DNA from: Paractinoplanes tereljensis
Lineage (GTDB): Bacteria > Actinomycetota > Actinomycetes > Mycobacteriales > Micromonosporaceae
DNA: 64,000 bases
Assembly (NCBI RefSeq): GCF_016862435.1
Contig: NZ_BOMY01000001.1
Coordinates: forward strand, 186,001 to 250,000
Reading direction: 5' to 3'
A program made the position numbers and the translations under genes. Positions 47,350-56,237 of the stretch are shown piece after piece (positions within the stretch are counted from its first letter, which is position 1; every line of letters begins with the position of its first letter). The notes below the pieces were generated by a model. That model had not been told where the DNA came from. It saw only the letters and a list, made by a program, of their open reading frames with translations, and made no database searches.

Positions 47350-48222
47350 CGCCGCGGCGAAGAAGTCGAGCGATCCCTCCGTTCCGGGAAGGGAAACCGG
47401 TTGGTTCAGGTGACCGTGCGGCGCGCCTTCGGCCAGGAAGAGCGTCGCCGAGTCCAGTTGCCGGGCCAGTAACTCGCCCGACGTGCGCAGATCGTCGTAC
47501 TCGGACAGCAGGATCCAGGCCGGCGGCAAGCCGGTCAGCCGGGCCGCGCCGGGCAGTGCCTCCGGCGGCAGGCAGCTGATCCGGCCCACGTAGTTGCGGA
47601 CCATGTCCTCGACCCCGGCCGCGGTGAACCGGGCGACCGGCGGCAGCGCCGCCGACAGCTCGGCCGCCAGTTCCGCGTCCGCGGCCGGGTTCGGGAAGTG
47701 CGCGAACGGATAGGCCAGCAGCAGCGCGTCCGGGACCGGCCGGCCGGCGTCCCGGGCGCGCAGCGTGGCGGCCAGCGCCAGCGCGGCCCCGGCGCTGGCA
47801 CCGCCGATCGCCCGCCGCGCCGGCAGGTCGGCCGCGCCGACGAACCAGGTCCAGGCGGCCGACACGTCGTCGAGCGGCACCGGATAGCGCACTCCCCCGG
47901 TGGCGAGCCGGTAGTCCACCGACACCACGTAGGCCCCGGCCCGGGCGGCGAGCTGCGCGGAGACCCAATCCCCCTCGGGCATCTCGATCGTCCCGTGCCG
48001 GAAGCCGCCGCCGTGCGCCCAGAGCAGGGCCGCGACCGGCGGGCCGGCGGGGCGGTAGGTGCGCAGCCGGATCGGCCCGTGCGGCCCGGGAATGCTGATC
48101 TCGCCGGTGATCACCCCGGCCGGCGCGGGCGGGCTGACCGGCGGCGCCGGCTCGGGCCCGGTACCGAGGCGAAACCGCTCGAGCGCGGCAAGACGGTCAG
48201 CGTGAAAGCTGTCGAGTGGCAT
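47302..48222 (-). CDS. Alpha/beta hydrolase (HSL-type esterase)
   Basis: A 306-residue cytoplasmic hydrolase of the hormone-sensitive-lipase group. Oxyanion motif WAHGGGFRHGT near residue 70, nucleophile Ser in IGGASAGAALAL (G-x-S-x-G), acid in SEYDDLRTSG and catalytic His in EGAPHGHLNQ are all present. It likely removes acyl groups such as acetate. It is divergent from the YesU-like gene and may deacetylate pectin oligosaccharides brought in by the neighbouring transporter (inference). Its 3' end overlaps ridA by 48 bp, an unusually deep convergent overlap. Confidence 0.9.
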   Translation of the reverse strand: MPLDSFHADRLAALERFRLGTGPEPAPPVSPPAPAGVITGEISIPGPHGPIRLRTYRPAGPPVAALLWAHGGGFRHGTIEMPEGDWVSAQLAARAGAYVVSVDYRLATGGVRYPVPLDDVSAAWTWFVGAADLPARRAIGGASAGAALALAATLRARDAGRPVPDALLLAYPFAHFPNPAADAELAAELSAALPPVARFTAAGVEDMVRNYVGRISCLPPEALPGAARLTGLPPAWILLSEYDDLRTSGELLARQLDSATLFLAEGAPHGHLNQPVSLPGTEGSLDFFAAALADVKDGVDLDVETD

Positions 48223-48242
48223 GATCCTCCGCCATTGAAACG

Positions 48243-48260
48243 TATAGATTGATGTCTATG
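48243..48260. promoter_or_regulatory. Inverted repeat at the start of the YesU-like gene
   Basis: TATAGA (48243-48248) and TCTATG (48255-48260) form an inverted repeat, 5 of 6 paired, around TTGATG. TATAGA also works as a -10 for a short-leader or leaderless mRNA. It lies 20 bp from the divergent hydrolase start. A regulator site here is plausible. Confidence 0.4.
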
Positions 48261-48887
48261 CACTACCACAATCGCCTCGCTGGAGCCGCCGACCTCGCCG
48301 ACTTCCGGATGGAGGGCGACGGTGCCGTCTCGTTCCCGCGCGGCCGGCTGCGGCTGGAGAGCCTGCGGCCGCCCGAGGACGGGCAGGACGCCAACGTCGT
48401 GCTGTGGTGCCCGGCCGACTTCGGCCCGAACATCGTCGCGACCTGGGACTTCTGGCCGATCCGGGAACCCGGGCTGGCGATCCTCTTCTTCCACGCGCGC
48501 GGTCGCGGCGGCGAGAGCATCTTCGACCTGACCCCGCGCACCGGGCCGTACGAGCAATATCACCACGGCGACCTCAACGCTTACCACGTCTCCTATTTCC
48601 GCCGGAGGTGGCCGTCCGAGCGACAGCTGCACACCTGCAACCTCCGCAAGAGCTACGGCTTCCACCTCGTGGCACAGGGACCCGACCCGCTTCCGGCGGT
48701 GCTCGACGCGCAAGGACCGTACCGGATGCGCCTATCTGTCCATGATGGAGCGATAACGTTCGAGGTCGCGGACCTGCTGACCTTCCGGTGGACCGATCCG
48801 GAGCCGTTGCCGGGTGGCCGCGTCGGCTTCCGGCAGATGGCGCCCATGATCGGCGAGTACGCCGACCTGCGGATTATCACCCCCTGA
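48258..48887 (+). CDS. YesU-like DUF1961 protein
   Basis: A 209-residue soluble beta-sandwich protein of the DUF1961 family, whose structural reference is Bacillus subtilis YesU from the rhamnogalacturonan locus. Typical segments are NVVLWCPADFGPNIVATWDFWP, written here as NVVLWCPADF and NIVATWDFWPI, then LAILFFHARGRGGESIFDL and ADLLTFRWTDPEPL. It probably binds or cleaves a pectin fragment. The start codon is uncertain: TTG, ATG and ATG at 48249, 48252 and 48258 are in frame and none has a Shine-Dalgarno. It is followed by a promoter and the YesL-like gene, so it may be read separately from the transporter genes. Confidence 0.85.
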   Translation: MHYHNRLAGAADLADFRMEGDGAVSFPRGRLRLESLRPPEDGQDANVVLWCPADFGPNIVATWDFWPIREPGLAILFFHARGRGGESIFDLTPRTGPYEQYHHGDLNAYHVSYFRRRWPSERQLHTCNLRKSYGFHLVAQGPDPLPAVLDAQGPYRMRLSVHDGAITFEVADLLTFRWTDPEPLPGGRVGFRQMAPMIGEYADLRIITP

Positions 48888-48917
48888 TCTACCTGCCGGA
48901 AAGGGGTTTCCGGAGCG

Positions 48918-48946
48918 TTGACTTTGAGACGATTCAAAGTTACGTT
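48918..48946 (+). promoter_or_regulatory. Promoter with LacI-type operator ahead of the rhamnogalacturonan operon
   Basis: TTGACT (48918-48923) and TACGTT (48941-48946) are -35 and -10 candidates with 17-bp spacing. Between them CTTTGA (48922-48927) and TCAAAG (48934-48939) form a perfect inverted repeat around GACGAT; the TTGA-n-ACG-n-TTCAA pattern is that of LacI/CcpA-family operators. No LacI gene lies in the window, so the repressor must act from elsewhere. Confidence 0.7.
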
Positions 48947-48990
48947 CCTCGATACCTGTTAACCCGCCCGTCACAACGGCAGGGGGCGCG

Positions 48991-49587
48991 ATGACTCCGG
49001 CGGCGTGGGCACTACGGCTGTACGAGGCGGCCGACGAGATCTTCTGGGCAATTAGGTTGAGTCTGCTGTGGACAGTGGGGACGCTGGCCGGTGGAGTGGT
49101 TCTCGGGGTCGGCCCGGCCACGCTCGCCGCGTACACCGTCGCTCGCCACCACGCCGCCGGCGAGACCGGATCGTCCTTCGTCCGCGCCTACCGGAACGAG
49201 TTCCGGCGAGGCTCCGCCCTGGTCCTGCCGATAACCGCCACGGCCATCCTGCTGATCACCAACTATCACTGGCTGGCCGACCGCACCGCCCGCACCGCCA
49301 CCCTGGCCGCCCTGGCCTTCCTGGCCGTGATCGCCGCTTACCTGCTGCCCATGGCCGTGCACTACGACCTCCGGACGCCGGCCCTTCTCCCCAAGGCTTC
49401 CCGGTTCGCCCTGCTCCGCATACCCGCATCCGCCCTGCTACTGCTCACCCTGCTCGCGTTCGGCTTCGCGGTCGCCGCGTTCCCGGTGCTGCTGGTGGTG
49501 GCCGTCGGCGGGTGGATCCAGCTGGACACCTGGCTCTGCCTGCGCCTGTTCGCCGAGAACGAGGCGCTTCGAAAGGGGCTCACATGA
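48991..49587 (+). CDS. YesL-like (DUF624) membrane protein
   Basis: A 198-residue protein with about five membrane helices (LSLLWTVGTLAGGVVLGVGP, LVLPITATAILLITNYHWLA, AALAFLAVIAAYLLPMAV, IPASALLLLTLLAFGFAVAA and a last one to about 180). The N-terminal LYEAADEIFWAIRLSLLW is the DUF624/YesL signature. In Bacillus, YesL is encoded next to LplABC-type sugar importers and RG-lyase genes, as here. It may help the importer or control its activity. SD GCAGGGGGCG precedes the ATG. Its stop overlaps the binding-protein start (ATGA). Confidence 0.9.
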   Translation: MTPAAWALRLYEAADEIFWAIRLSLLWTVGTLAGGVVLGVGPATLAAYTVARHHAAGETGSSFVRAYRNEFRRGSALVLPITATAILLITNYHWLADRTARTATLAALAFLAVIAAYLLPMAVHYDLRTPALLPKASRFALLRIPASALLLLTLLAFGFAVAAFPVLLVVAVGGWIQLDTWLCLRLFAENEALRKGLT

Positions 49588-51104
49588 AGAAAAGCCTGGC
49601 GGCGTTGGCCGCCCTGACGCTCATAACGGCCGGCTGCGGCGACAGCGGGAGCGAGACGAGCAGCGACACCATCACCGTGATGGCGCCGCTGTTCGGCACC
49701 GCGCCCGACCCGAACGGCGAACTGCAGCAGGCCGTGCAGAAACTGATCGGCAAGAAACTCCAGATCACCTGGGTGCCGAACGCCGACTACAGCGAGAAGA
49801 CCAACGTCACCCTGGCCTCCAACAACATGCCGCAGGCCATGGTCATCCAGGGCGACAAGCAGTCGGCCTTCGTGCAGGCCGCGCAGGCGGGGGCATTCTG
49901 GGACCTGACCGGCAAGCTCGACAAGTACCCGAACCTCACCCCGGCCGACCCGACGACCGGCAAGAACGCCACGGTCAACGGCAAGACCTACGGCATCTAC
50001 CGGGTCCGGCCGCTGCTGCGCTCGGCCATCTCGATCCGCAAGGACTGGCTGGAGAAGCTCGGCCTGCAGATGCCGAAAACCGTCGATGACCTGCAGGCCA
50101 TCGCCAAGGCCTTCACCGAGCGGGACCCGGACGGCAACGGCAAGAAGGACACGTACGGGCTGATCGTCCCGAAGTGGCCGGGCACCTACGCCAGCTCCAG
50201 CCCGTACGACGTGATCGAGACCTGGTTCGGCGCCCCGAACGGCTGGGGTGAGCGCGGCGGCAAACTCGTCCCCGGGTTCGACACCGAGGAGTTCGTGACC
50301 GCCAACAAGTGGCTCAAGAACTGGGTCGATAACGGCTGGATCAACCCGGACTTCGCCACCCTGGACAGCGCCAACTGGAACAAGCCGTTCGTGCAGGGCC
50401 GCGGCGGCATCATCCTCGACGTCAACGTCCGCTCCGGTGACCTGGTCAAGCTGTTCAAGGAGACCGACCCGAAGAACTTCGACAAGGTCGCCCTGGCCGG
50501 CAACCTGGCCCGCACCGACGGGCAGAAGTTCTCCGCGCCGTTCCCCGGCTACAACGGCATCGTCGCGATTCCCAAGCAGAAGGTGAAGACCGAGGAGCAG
50601 CTCGACCAGGTGCTGCAGGTGCTCGACAAGCTGCAGGCCAAGGAGGGCACGGTCCTGCTCACCAACGGGATCGAAGGGCGCAACTTCAAACTCGAGGACG
50701 GGTACGCGGCGCCGCTCGACGAGGACAACCCGCAGATCAAGGTGATCAACAACGACGTCGAGAAGGCGTTCATCCAGCTCGGCACCCGGGCCAGCGTCGG
50801 GCTCGGCGCCTACCCGCCGAAGCCGGCCGACGAGCCGTCCCGCAAGCTGGTCGTGCAGCGTAACGAGTTGGCAACCGAGGACCTGAAGACCGCGGTGCAC
50901 AACCCGGCGCTCGGTGTCGTCTCGGAGACCTACATCAAGCAGGGCAAGACCCTCGACCTGATCATCCCGGACGCCCGGATCAAGTTCCTGTCCGGCGACA
51001 TCACCGAGGAACAGCTGCGGGCCGAGATCAAGCGGTGGTACGCCGAGGGCGGCGACAAGGTCGCCCAGGAGACCAACGATCTCGTGGCGAAGCTCGGCAA
51101 GTAG
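49584..51104 (+). CDS. ABC-transporter solute-binding lipoprotein (LplA/YtcQ-like)
   Basis: A 506-residue extracellular binding lipoprotein. The signal peptide ends with lipobox TAGC (C18 lipidated). The body is the large type-1 fold of LplA/YtcQ (ITVMAPLFGTAPDPNGELQ, QAMVIQGDKQSAFVQAAQAG, KDWLEKLGLQMPKTVDDLQ, Ca-loop-like DPDGNGKKDTYGL). In Bacillus relatives bind unsaturated rhamnogalacturonan oligosaccharides, which suits the lyase gene downstream. It is coupled to the YesL-like gene by ATGA and shares the TAGTG junction with the first permease. The ATPase is not encoded here; these importers usually borrow a shared MsmX-type ATPase. Confidence 0.94.
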   Translation: MKKSLAALAALTLITAGCGDSGSETSSDTITVMAPLFGTAPDPNGELQQAVQKLIGKKLQITWVPNADYSEKTNVTLASNNMPQAMVIQGDKQSAFVQAAQAGAFWDLTGKLDKYPNLTPADPTTGKNATVNGKTYGIYRVRPLLRSAISIRKDWLEKLGLQMPKTVDDLQAIAKAFTERDPDGNGKKDTYGLIVPKWPGTYASSSPYDVIETWFGAPNGWGERGGKLVPGFDTEEFVTANKWLKNWVDNGWINPDFATLDSANWNKPFVQGRGGIILDVNVRSGDLVKLFKETDPKNFDKVALAGNLARTDGQKFSAPFPGYNGIVAIPKQKVKTEEQLDQVLQVLDKLQAKEGTVLLTNGIEGRNFKLEDGYAAPLDEDNPQIKVINNDVEKAFIQLGTRASVGLGAYPPKPADEPSRKLVVQRNELATEDLKTAVHNPALGVVSETYIKQGKTLDLIIPDARIKFLSGDITEEQLRAEIKRWYAEGGDKVAQETNDLVAKLGK

Positions 51105-52063
51105 TGGCCACCGACCTGGAGAGCCCACCGGTGGCGCCGATCAGTCCGGCGCCACCGGCCGCCAAGGCTCGCCGCATCGCACGGCACGGGTGGCTCTATC
51201 TGATGCTGCTACCCGGCCTGGCCTACTTCCTGATCTTCCGGTACTGGCCGATGTACGGCCTGAGCATCGCGTTCCAGGACTACCTGCCGTTCCTCGGTTA
51301 CTCGGACAGCCCGTGGGTCGGGCTCAAGCACTTCGAGGAGCTGTTCACCGGCTCGGACTTCACCCGGCTGATGACCAACACGATGATCCTGGCGCTGCTC
51401 ACCGTCGTGTTCGTGTTCCCGGCCCCGATCATCGTGGCGCTGCTGCTCAACGAGCTGCGCCGGCGGACCCTGAAGAACTCGATCCAGTCGATCATCTACA
51501 TCCCGCACTTCCTGTCCTGGACGATCGTGGCGTCGGTGACCTACCTGCTGTTCTCGGCGGATTTCGGGGTCATCGCCGGGTACATCAACGACCTCGTCGG
51601 CGGGCCGCGCGCCGATTACGTGGCCCAGGAAGCGTGGTTCCGGCCGATCATCGTGCTGCAGCTGCTGTGGAAGCAGACCGGCTGGGGCACGATCATCTAC
51701 CTGGCCGCCCTGGCCGGAGTGGACACCCAGCTGTACGAGGCGGCCCGAGTCGACGGGGCCGGCCGGTGGCGGCAGTTCTGGCACGTCACGCTGCCCGGCA
51801 TCCGGCCGGCCATCGTGATCATGGGCATCCTGACCTGCGGGCACCTGCTCGACTCCGGCTTCGAGCAGATCTGGCTGATGACCACCTCGCTGAACCGGTC
51901 GGTGGCCGACGTCTTCGACACCTACGTCTACTACATCGGCATCACCCAGGGCTCGTACAGCTACTCCACCGCGGTCGGCCTGTTCAAGGGCGTGGTCGGG
52001 GTACTGCTCATCTACGGGTCAAATCTGCTCGCCAAACGGTTCGACGAGCGGGGGCTGTTCTGA
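51104..52063 (+). CDS. ABC sugar permease, LplB type
   Basis: A 319-residue inner-membrane permease with six helices and the EAA loop EAARVDGAGRWRQFWHVTLP, where the ATPase docks. The GTG start overlaps the binding-protein stop (TAGTG). The N-terminus has a Pro/Ala-rich cytoplasmic arm, then GWLYLMLLPGLAYFLIFRYW. The LplB group pairs with LplC/YtcP permeases and large LplA-type binding lipoproteins, exactly the set here. Confidence 0.95.
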   Translation: MATDLESPPVAPISPAPPAAKARRIARHGWLYLMLLPGLAYFLIFRYWPMYGLSIAFQDYLPFLGYSDSPWVGLKHFEELFTGSDFTRLMTNTMILALLTVVFVFPAPIIVALLLNELRRRTLKNSIQSIIYIPHFLSWTIVASVTYLLFSADFGVIAGYINDLVGGPRADYVAQEAWFRPIIVLQLLWKQTGWGTIIYLAALAGVDTQLYEAARVDGAGRWRQFWHVTLPGIRPAIVIMGILTCGHLLDSGFEQIWLMTTSLNRSVADVFDTYVYYIGITQGSYSYSTAVGLFKGVVGVLLIYGSNLLAKRFDERGLF

Positions 52064-52938
52064 TGGCCCGGGACGAGTCGGTCGGCGGCCGCGTGTTCGA
52101 CGTACTCAATGCCGTTTTGCTGTTGGGTTTGGCTTTGATCACGTTGTTGCCGTTGCTCTATGTGGCGGCCGGATCGTTCGCCTCCGAGGGCGAGATCGCC
52201 GCCCGGCCGTTCTTCCTGTGGCCGAAGCACATCGTCACCGACACCTACGACTACATCTTCGGTACCGGGGTGTTCGTCCGCGCGCTGGCCACCACCGTCG
52301 GGGTCACCCTGGTCGGCACCGCGGTCCAGGTCGGGCTGACCCTGACGATGGCCTATCCGCTGTCCAAGCGGCAGCTGCCGGGCCGGGCCCTGGTGCTCAA
52401 CCTGGTGATCTTCACGCTGGTGTTCAGCGGCGGGATGATCCCGACCTACCTGGTGGTGCGCAATCTCGGGCTGCTCGACAGTTACTGGGCGCTGATCCTC
52501 CCGCTGGCGATCAACCCGTTCTACCTGATCATCGTGAAGACGTTCTTCCAGCAGCTGCCGGAGGCCCTGGAAGAGGCCGCGATGATCGACGGCTGCACCG
52601 AGCTCGGCGTCTTCCGGCGGATCGTGCTGCCGCTGTCCAAGCCGATCATCGCGACGTTCTCGCTGTTCTACGCGGTCGGCATCTGGAACGACTACATGTC
52701 CCCGCTGCTCTACATCAACGACAGCCAGAAGTGGACCCTCCAGGTGCTCGTCCGCCAGCTCACCGCGCCCAACGCGGACTCGGCGAACGTGGTGCAGCAG
52801 CTGGACTCCACCATCTTCCCCGAGCAGGGCCTGAAGTTCGCGATCATCGTGATCGCCACGCTGCCGATCCTGCTGGTCTACCCCTTCCTGCAGAAGCATT
52901 TCGCGAAGGGCGTCCTGATCGGATCCGTCAAGGAGTAA
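52063..52938 (+). CDS. ABC sugar permease, LplC/YtcP type
   Basis: A 291-residue partner permease with six helices; EAA loop EEAAMIDGCTELGVFRRIVL. GMIPTYLVVRNLGLLDSYWA and TFSLFYAVGIWNDYMSPLLY are signatures of LplC/YtcP. The ATG overlaps the LplB stop (TGATG), so both subunits are made in equal amounts. Forms the channel of the rhamnogalacturonan-oligosaccharide importer together with LplB. Confidence 0.95.
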   Translation: MARDESVGGRVFDVLNAVLLLGLALITLLPLLYVAAGSFASEGEIAARPFFLWPKHIVTDTYDYIFGTGVFVRALATTVGVTLVGTAVQVGLTLTMAYPLSKRQLPGRALVLNLVIFTLVFSGGMIPTYLVVRNLGLLDSYWALILPLAINPFYLIIVKTFFQQLPEALEEAAMIDGCTELGVFRRIVLPLSKPIIATFSLFYAVGIWNDYMSPLLYINDSQKWTLQVLVRQLTAPNADSANVVQQLDSTIFPEQGLKFAIIVIATLPILLVYPFLQKHFAKGVLIGSVKE

Positions 52939-52940
52939 CC

Positions 52941-55589
52941 GTGGAACGTCGCCGCGTCCTGGCCGGCATGGCCGCCGCCCCGTTTGTACCGATGATCCCG
53001 AGAGTGGGGAGAGCCGCCGTGCCCGAAGTGCGCCTTACCTGGCTGGAGGGCCGCCCCGGCTCGTCGGCCACCACCACCTGGGGAACCCCGTGGCCCAAGG
53101 GCACCGTCCCGGGCGATCAGACCTTCCGGCTGGCCGATCCGTCGGTGCCGGTGCAGAGCTGGCCGCTCGCCTACTGGCCGGACGGCAGTCTGAAGTGGAG
53201 CGGGCACGCCATCGCGGACGGCGCGCCGTCCGACGCGTACACCCTGCAAGCCGGCACCCCCGATCGCCCAGCGCAACCGGTCGTGGTCACCGACCGTAAG
53301 AAGTACGTCGAGATCGACACCGGGGTGATCGTCGCTCGCGTCCCGCGCAGCGGGCGTGAGCTGATCAGTGAGATCCGCCGGGGCGAGACGGTGATCGCCC
53401 GCGACGGCGTGCTGGTCGCCTATCGCCAGGAGCACATCTCCGACGAACCGTCGCCGCGCCACCTCGTGCAGAGCGACGTGCGGAAAGTGGTGGTCGAGCA
53501 GTCCGGGCCGGTGCGTGCGGTGGTCCGGATCGAGGGGCGGCACGGGACGAACTGGCTGCCGTTCACCGTGCGGCTGGTCTTCTTCGCCGGCGCCGAAAGC
53601 GTCAAGATGATGCACACGTTCGTCTATGACCGGGACGGTTCGAAGGACTACATCGCGGGGCTCGGCGTGCGTTTCAAGGTGCCGATGCGGGATGCCGCCT
53701 ATGACCGGCACATTCGGTTCGTCGGGGACGGGCATGGACAGCTCACCGAGGCCGTTCAAGGCATCACCGGCCTGCGCAGAGACCCCGGACTCGCGGTCCG
53801 CAACGCGCAAATTGCCGGCACGGCTCTGCCCGATCCGGCGACCTGGGATCAACGCGTCACGACCCGCCTGCAATACATTCCATTGTGGGGGGATTACTCA
53901 CTCAGCCAGCTGTCCGCAAACGGTTTCACCGTTCGCAAAAGGACCAAGCAGGGGTACGGGTGGGTCAGCGTCGACCAGGGTCAGCGCGCCTCCGGGCTGG
54001 CCTATGTCGGCGGGGTCACCGGTGGGGTGGCGGTCGGGCTCAAGGACTTCTGGCAGCGGCATCCCACCCAACTCGACATCCGGCGGGCGCACACCGCCGA
54101 GGCCGAGGTGACGGTCTGGCTGTGGTCACCCGACGCCGGGGTGATGGACACCCGCTTCTATCACGACGGGATGGGCCAGGACACCTATCCGGAGCAGCTC
54201 GAAGGCCTCAACATCACGTACGAGGACTACGAACCCGCCTTCGGTACGCCGTACGGCATCTCCCGTACCAATGAATTGGTCTTGTGGGCCTTGCCGTCGA
54301 CGCCGACCGCCGAGCGCCTCGGCGCGATGGCCGACCAGGTCCGCACTCCCCCGCAGCTGATCAACCCGGTCGACCACCTGGTCTCCTGCAACGTGTTCGG
54401 TGGCCTGTTCGCGCCGGTCGACCGGACCGACCCGCTGAAGGCGACCATCGAGGACCACCTCGATTTTCTCTTCGACTTCTATCGCAAGCAGGTCGAACAG
54501 CGGCACTGGTACGGCTTCTGGGACCACGGCGACATCATGCACACCTTCGACGAGGACCGTCTGGTGTGGCGCTACGACGTGGGTGGGTACGCCTGGGACA
54601 ATTCGGAATTGTCGCCAGATCTATGGCTCTGGTATGCCTTCTTGCGATCGGGTCGCGCCGACATCTACCGTTTCGCCGAGGCGATGACCCGGCACACCGG
54701 CGAGGTCGACGTCTATCACCTGGGCAAATGGGCCGGCCTCGGCACCCGGCACGGTGTGCAGCACTGGGCCGACAGCGCCAAGCAGCAGCGCATCAGCACG
54801 GCCATCTACCGCCGGATCTACTACTACCTGACCGCCGACGAACGCACCGGTGACCTGCTCTCCGAACTTGTCGACTCGGACCGTACGTTCCTGGTGCTCG
54901 ACCCGATCCGCAAGATCCGCACCGAGCCGTACACCCCCGACCCGCACGCCCTGTCGATCGGCCTCGGCACCGACTGGAGCGGCCTGGCCGCCGCCTGGCT
55001 GACCGAGTGGGAACGGAAGGGACCGCTGTGGGAGACGGCGAAGGCGAAACTGCTCGGCACGATGGAGACGATCGGCGCGATGCCGAACGGCTTCGTCACC
55101 GGCAGCGGCCTGTACGACCTGGACACCGGCCGGTTCGCGCCGGTGGCCGGCAAGACCGTCAGCGTGTCGCACCTGAGCGCGATGTTCGGCCAGGTGGAGA
55201 TCTGCGCCGAGGTCATCGACCTGGTCGACCTGCCGGCGTTCGAGGCGGCCTGGTTGCAGTACTGCCGGCTGTTCAACGCCACGGCGGCCGAGCAGACCGC
55301 CGAGTGCGGGGCCGCGTTCGGCAACCTGATCCTGCGCCAGGGTCACGCCCGGCTCACCGCGTACGCGGCGGTGCGACTGAACAGCGCCGCGCTGACTCAG
55401 CGGGCCTGGCGCGACTTCTACACCGGTGACGGTTACGGCCCGGCCCTGCCGTGGAAGAGCGAGCGAGTGACGACCACGCTGACCCCGACCGACGCCGCGA
55501 AGTGGGTCTCCACCAACACGACCGCGCTCTACGGCCTGGCCGCGATCCAGAACCTGGCCCTGGTCGGCGACCAGATCATCGCGCCCTGA
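52941..55589 (+). CDS. Exo-rhamnogalacturonan lyase-like protein, Tat-exported (PL26-like)
   Basis: An 882-residue protein starting at GTG (ERRRVLAGMAAAPFVPM): the twin-arginine signal implies export in a folded state. Opening WLEGRPGSSATTTWGTPWPK is the first of three domains of the exo-rhamnogalacturonan lyase (RGLX) family; the large middle and C-terminal region has the aromatic-rich (alpha/alpha) barrel (WYGFWDHGDIMHTFDEDRLV, VGGYAWDNSELSPDLWLWY, GKWAGLGTRHGVQHW). It should release unsaturated disaccharides from the ends of rhamnogalacturonan I. It is 3 bp after the permease gene and is the last gene of the operon, supplying the importer's substrate. The family is recognised by pattern; activity is inferred. 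Confidence 0.85.
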   Translation: MERRRVLAGMAAAPFVPMIPRVGRAAVPEVRLTWLEGRPGSSATTTWGTPWPKGTVPGDQTFRLADPSVPVQSWPLAYWPDGSLKWSGHAIADGAPSDAYTLQAGTPDRPAQPVVVTDRKKYVEIDTGVIVARVPRSGRELISEIRRGETVIARDGVLVAYRQEHISDEPSPRHLVQSDVRKVVVEQSGPVRAVVRIEGRHGTNWLPFTVRLVFFAGAESVKMMHTFVYDRDGSKDYIAGLGVRFKVPMRDAAYDRHIRFVGDGHGQLTEAVQGITGLRRDPGLAVRNAQIAGTALPDPATWDQRVTTRLQYIPLWGDYSLSQLSANGFTVRKRTKQGYGWVSVDQGQRASGLAYVGGVTGGVAVGLKDFWQRHPTQLDIRRAHTAEAEVTVWLWSPDAGVMDTRFYHDGMGQDTYPEQLEGLNITYEDYEPAFGTPYGISRTNELVLWALPSTPTAERLGAMADQVRTPPQLINPVDHLVSCNVFGGLFAPVDRTDPLKATIEDHLDFLFDFYRKQVEQRHWYGFWDHGDIMHTFDEDRLVWRYDVGGYAWDNSELSPDLWLWYAFLRSGRADIYRFAEAMTRHTGEVDVYHLGKWAGLGTRHGVQHWADSAKQQRISTAIYRRIYYYLTADERTGDLLSELVDSDRTFLVLDPIRKIRTEPYTPDPHALSIGLGTDWSGLAAAWLTEWERKGPLWETAKAKLLGTMETIGAMPNGFVTGSGLYDLDTGRFAPVAGKTVSVSHLSAMFGQVEICAEVIDLVDLPAFEAAWLQYCRLFNATAAEQTAECGAAFGNLILRQGHARLTAYAAVRLNSAALTQRAWRDFYTGDGYGPALPWKSERVTTTLTPTDAAKWVSTNTTALYGLAAIQNLALVGDQIIAP

Positions 55590-56214
55590 GCAACCCGTCG
55601 ACGAAGGCTCGCAGGCCCGGGACGTAGGTGTCCCGGGCCGCGAGAACCGGCCACTGCGGCCCGATCGCGGCCAGCCGCGGCGTCTGCTCGGGGTCGAAGC
55701 CGGTGAAGTCACCGGCTTTTTTCGTGCTGGAGTTCACGCGCACCAGAATCTCGCCGACCGTGTAGTACCAGATGCTGCGGAACACGTCGACGGCCTGTTC
55801 CTGCGTGCATCCGCTGTCCACGGCGGCCGCCACAATCGTTTCCACGAGCCGGATGGCCGAGCCGCCCAGCAGCCCCAGGAAGCCGTCGGTGGTCAGCACC
55901 TCGGCGGCCCACGGCCAGCCGGCCAGGGTGTCGCGCATCGCGGCCGCGGCCACCACGATCCGCTCCCGCGGATCGGCCGGCAGCTCCGGGAACGGGGCCT
56001 GCGCCGCGTACTCGTTGAGCAGCAGAAGCAGCAGGTCCTCCTTGTCCCGCACGTGGTGGTAGAGGGTCGTCGCGCCGATGCCCAGCTCGCCGGCCAGCCG
56101 GCGGATCGTCAGCTTCTCCCAGCCACCCTCGTCGATGAGCCCGCGGGCCGCGGCCAGGATCGCCGCGCGCGAGGTGACCGGTGGTCGGCCGGTGCGGCCG
56201 TTCGATGTTGGCAC
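55576..56214 (-). CDS. TetR-family repressor of the adjacent MFS exporter
   Basis: A 212-residue repressor. HTH at about 33-57: LTIRRLAGELGIGATTLYHH with VRDKEDLLLLLL after it. The C-terminal part (WPWAAEVLTTDGFLGLLGGS, FRSIWYYTVGEILVR) is of the TetR_C type that binds small molecules. It is divergent from the DHA2-like exporter and the 24-bp palindrome between them is its likely operator. Its stop overlaps the lyase gene by 14 bp. Confidence 0.93.
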   Translation of the reverse strand: MPTSNGRTGRPPVTSRAAILAAARGLIDEGGWEKLTIRRLAGELGIGATTLYHHVRDKEDLLLLLLNEYAAQAPFPELPADPRERIVVAAAAMRDTLAGWPWAAEVLTTDGFLGLLGGSAIRLVETIVAAAVDSGCTQEQAVDVFRSIWYYTVGEILVRVNSSTKKAGDFTGFDPEQTPRLAAIGPQWPVLAARDTYVPGLRAFVDGLLRAR

Positions 56215-56237
56215 CCCACCATCTTGCGTCGTCTGCT

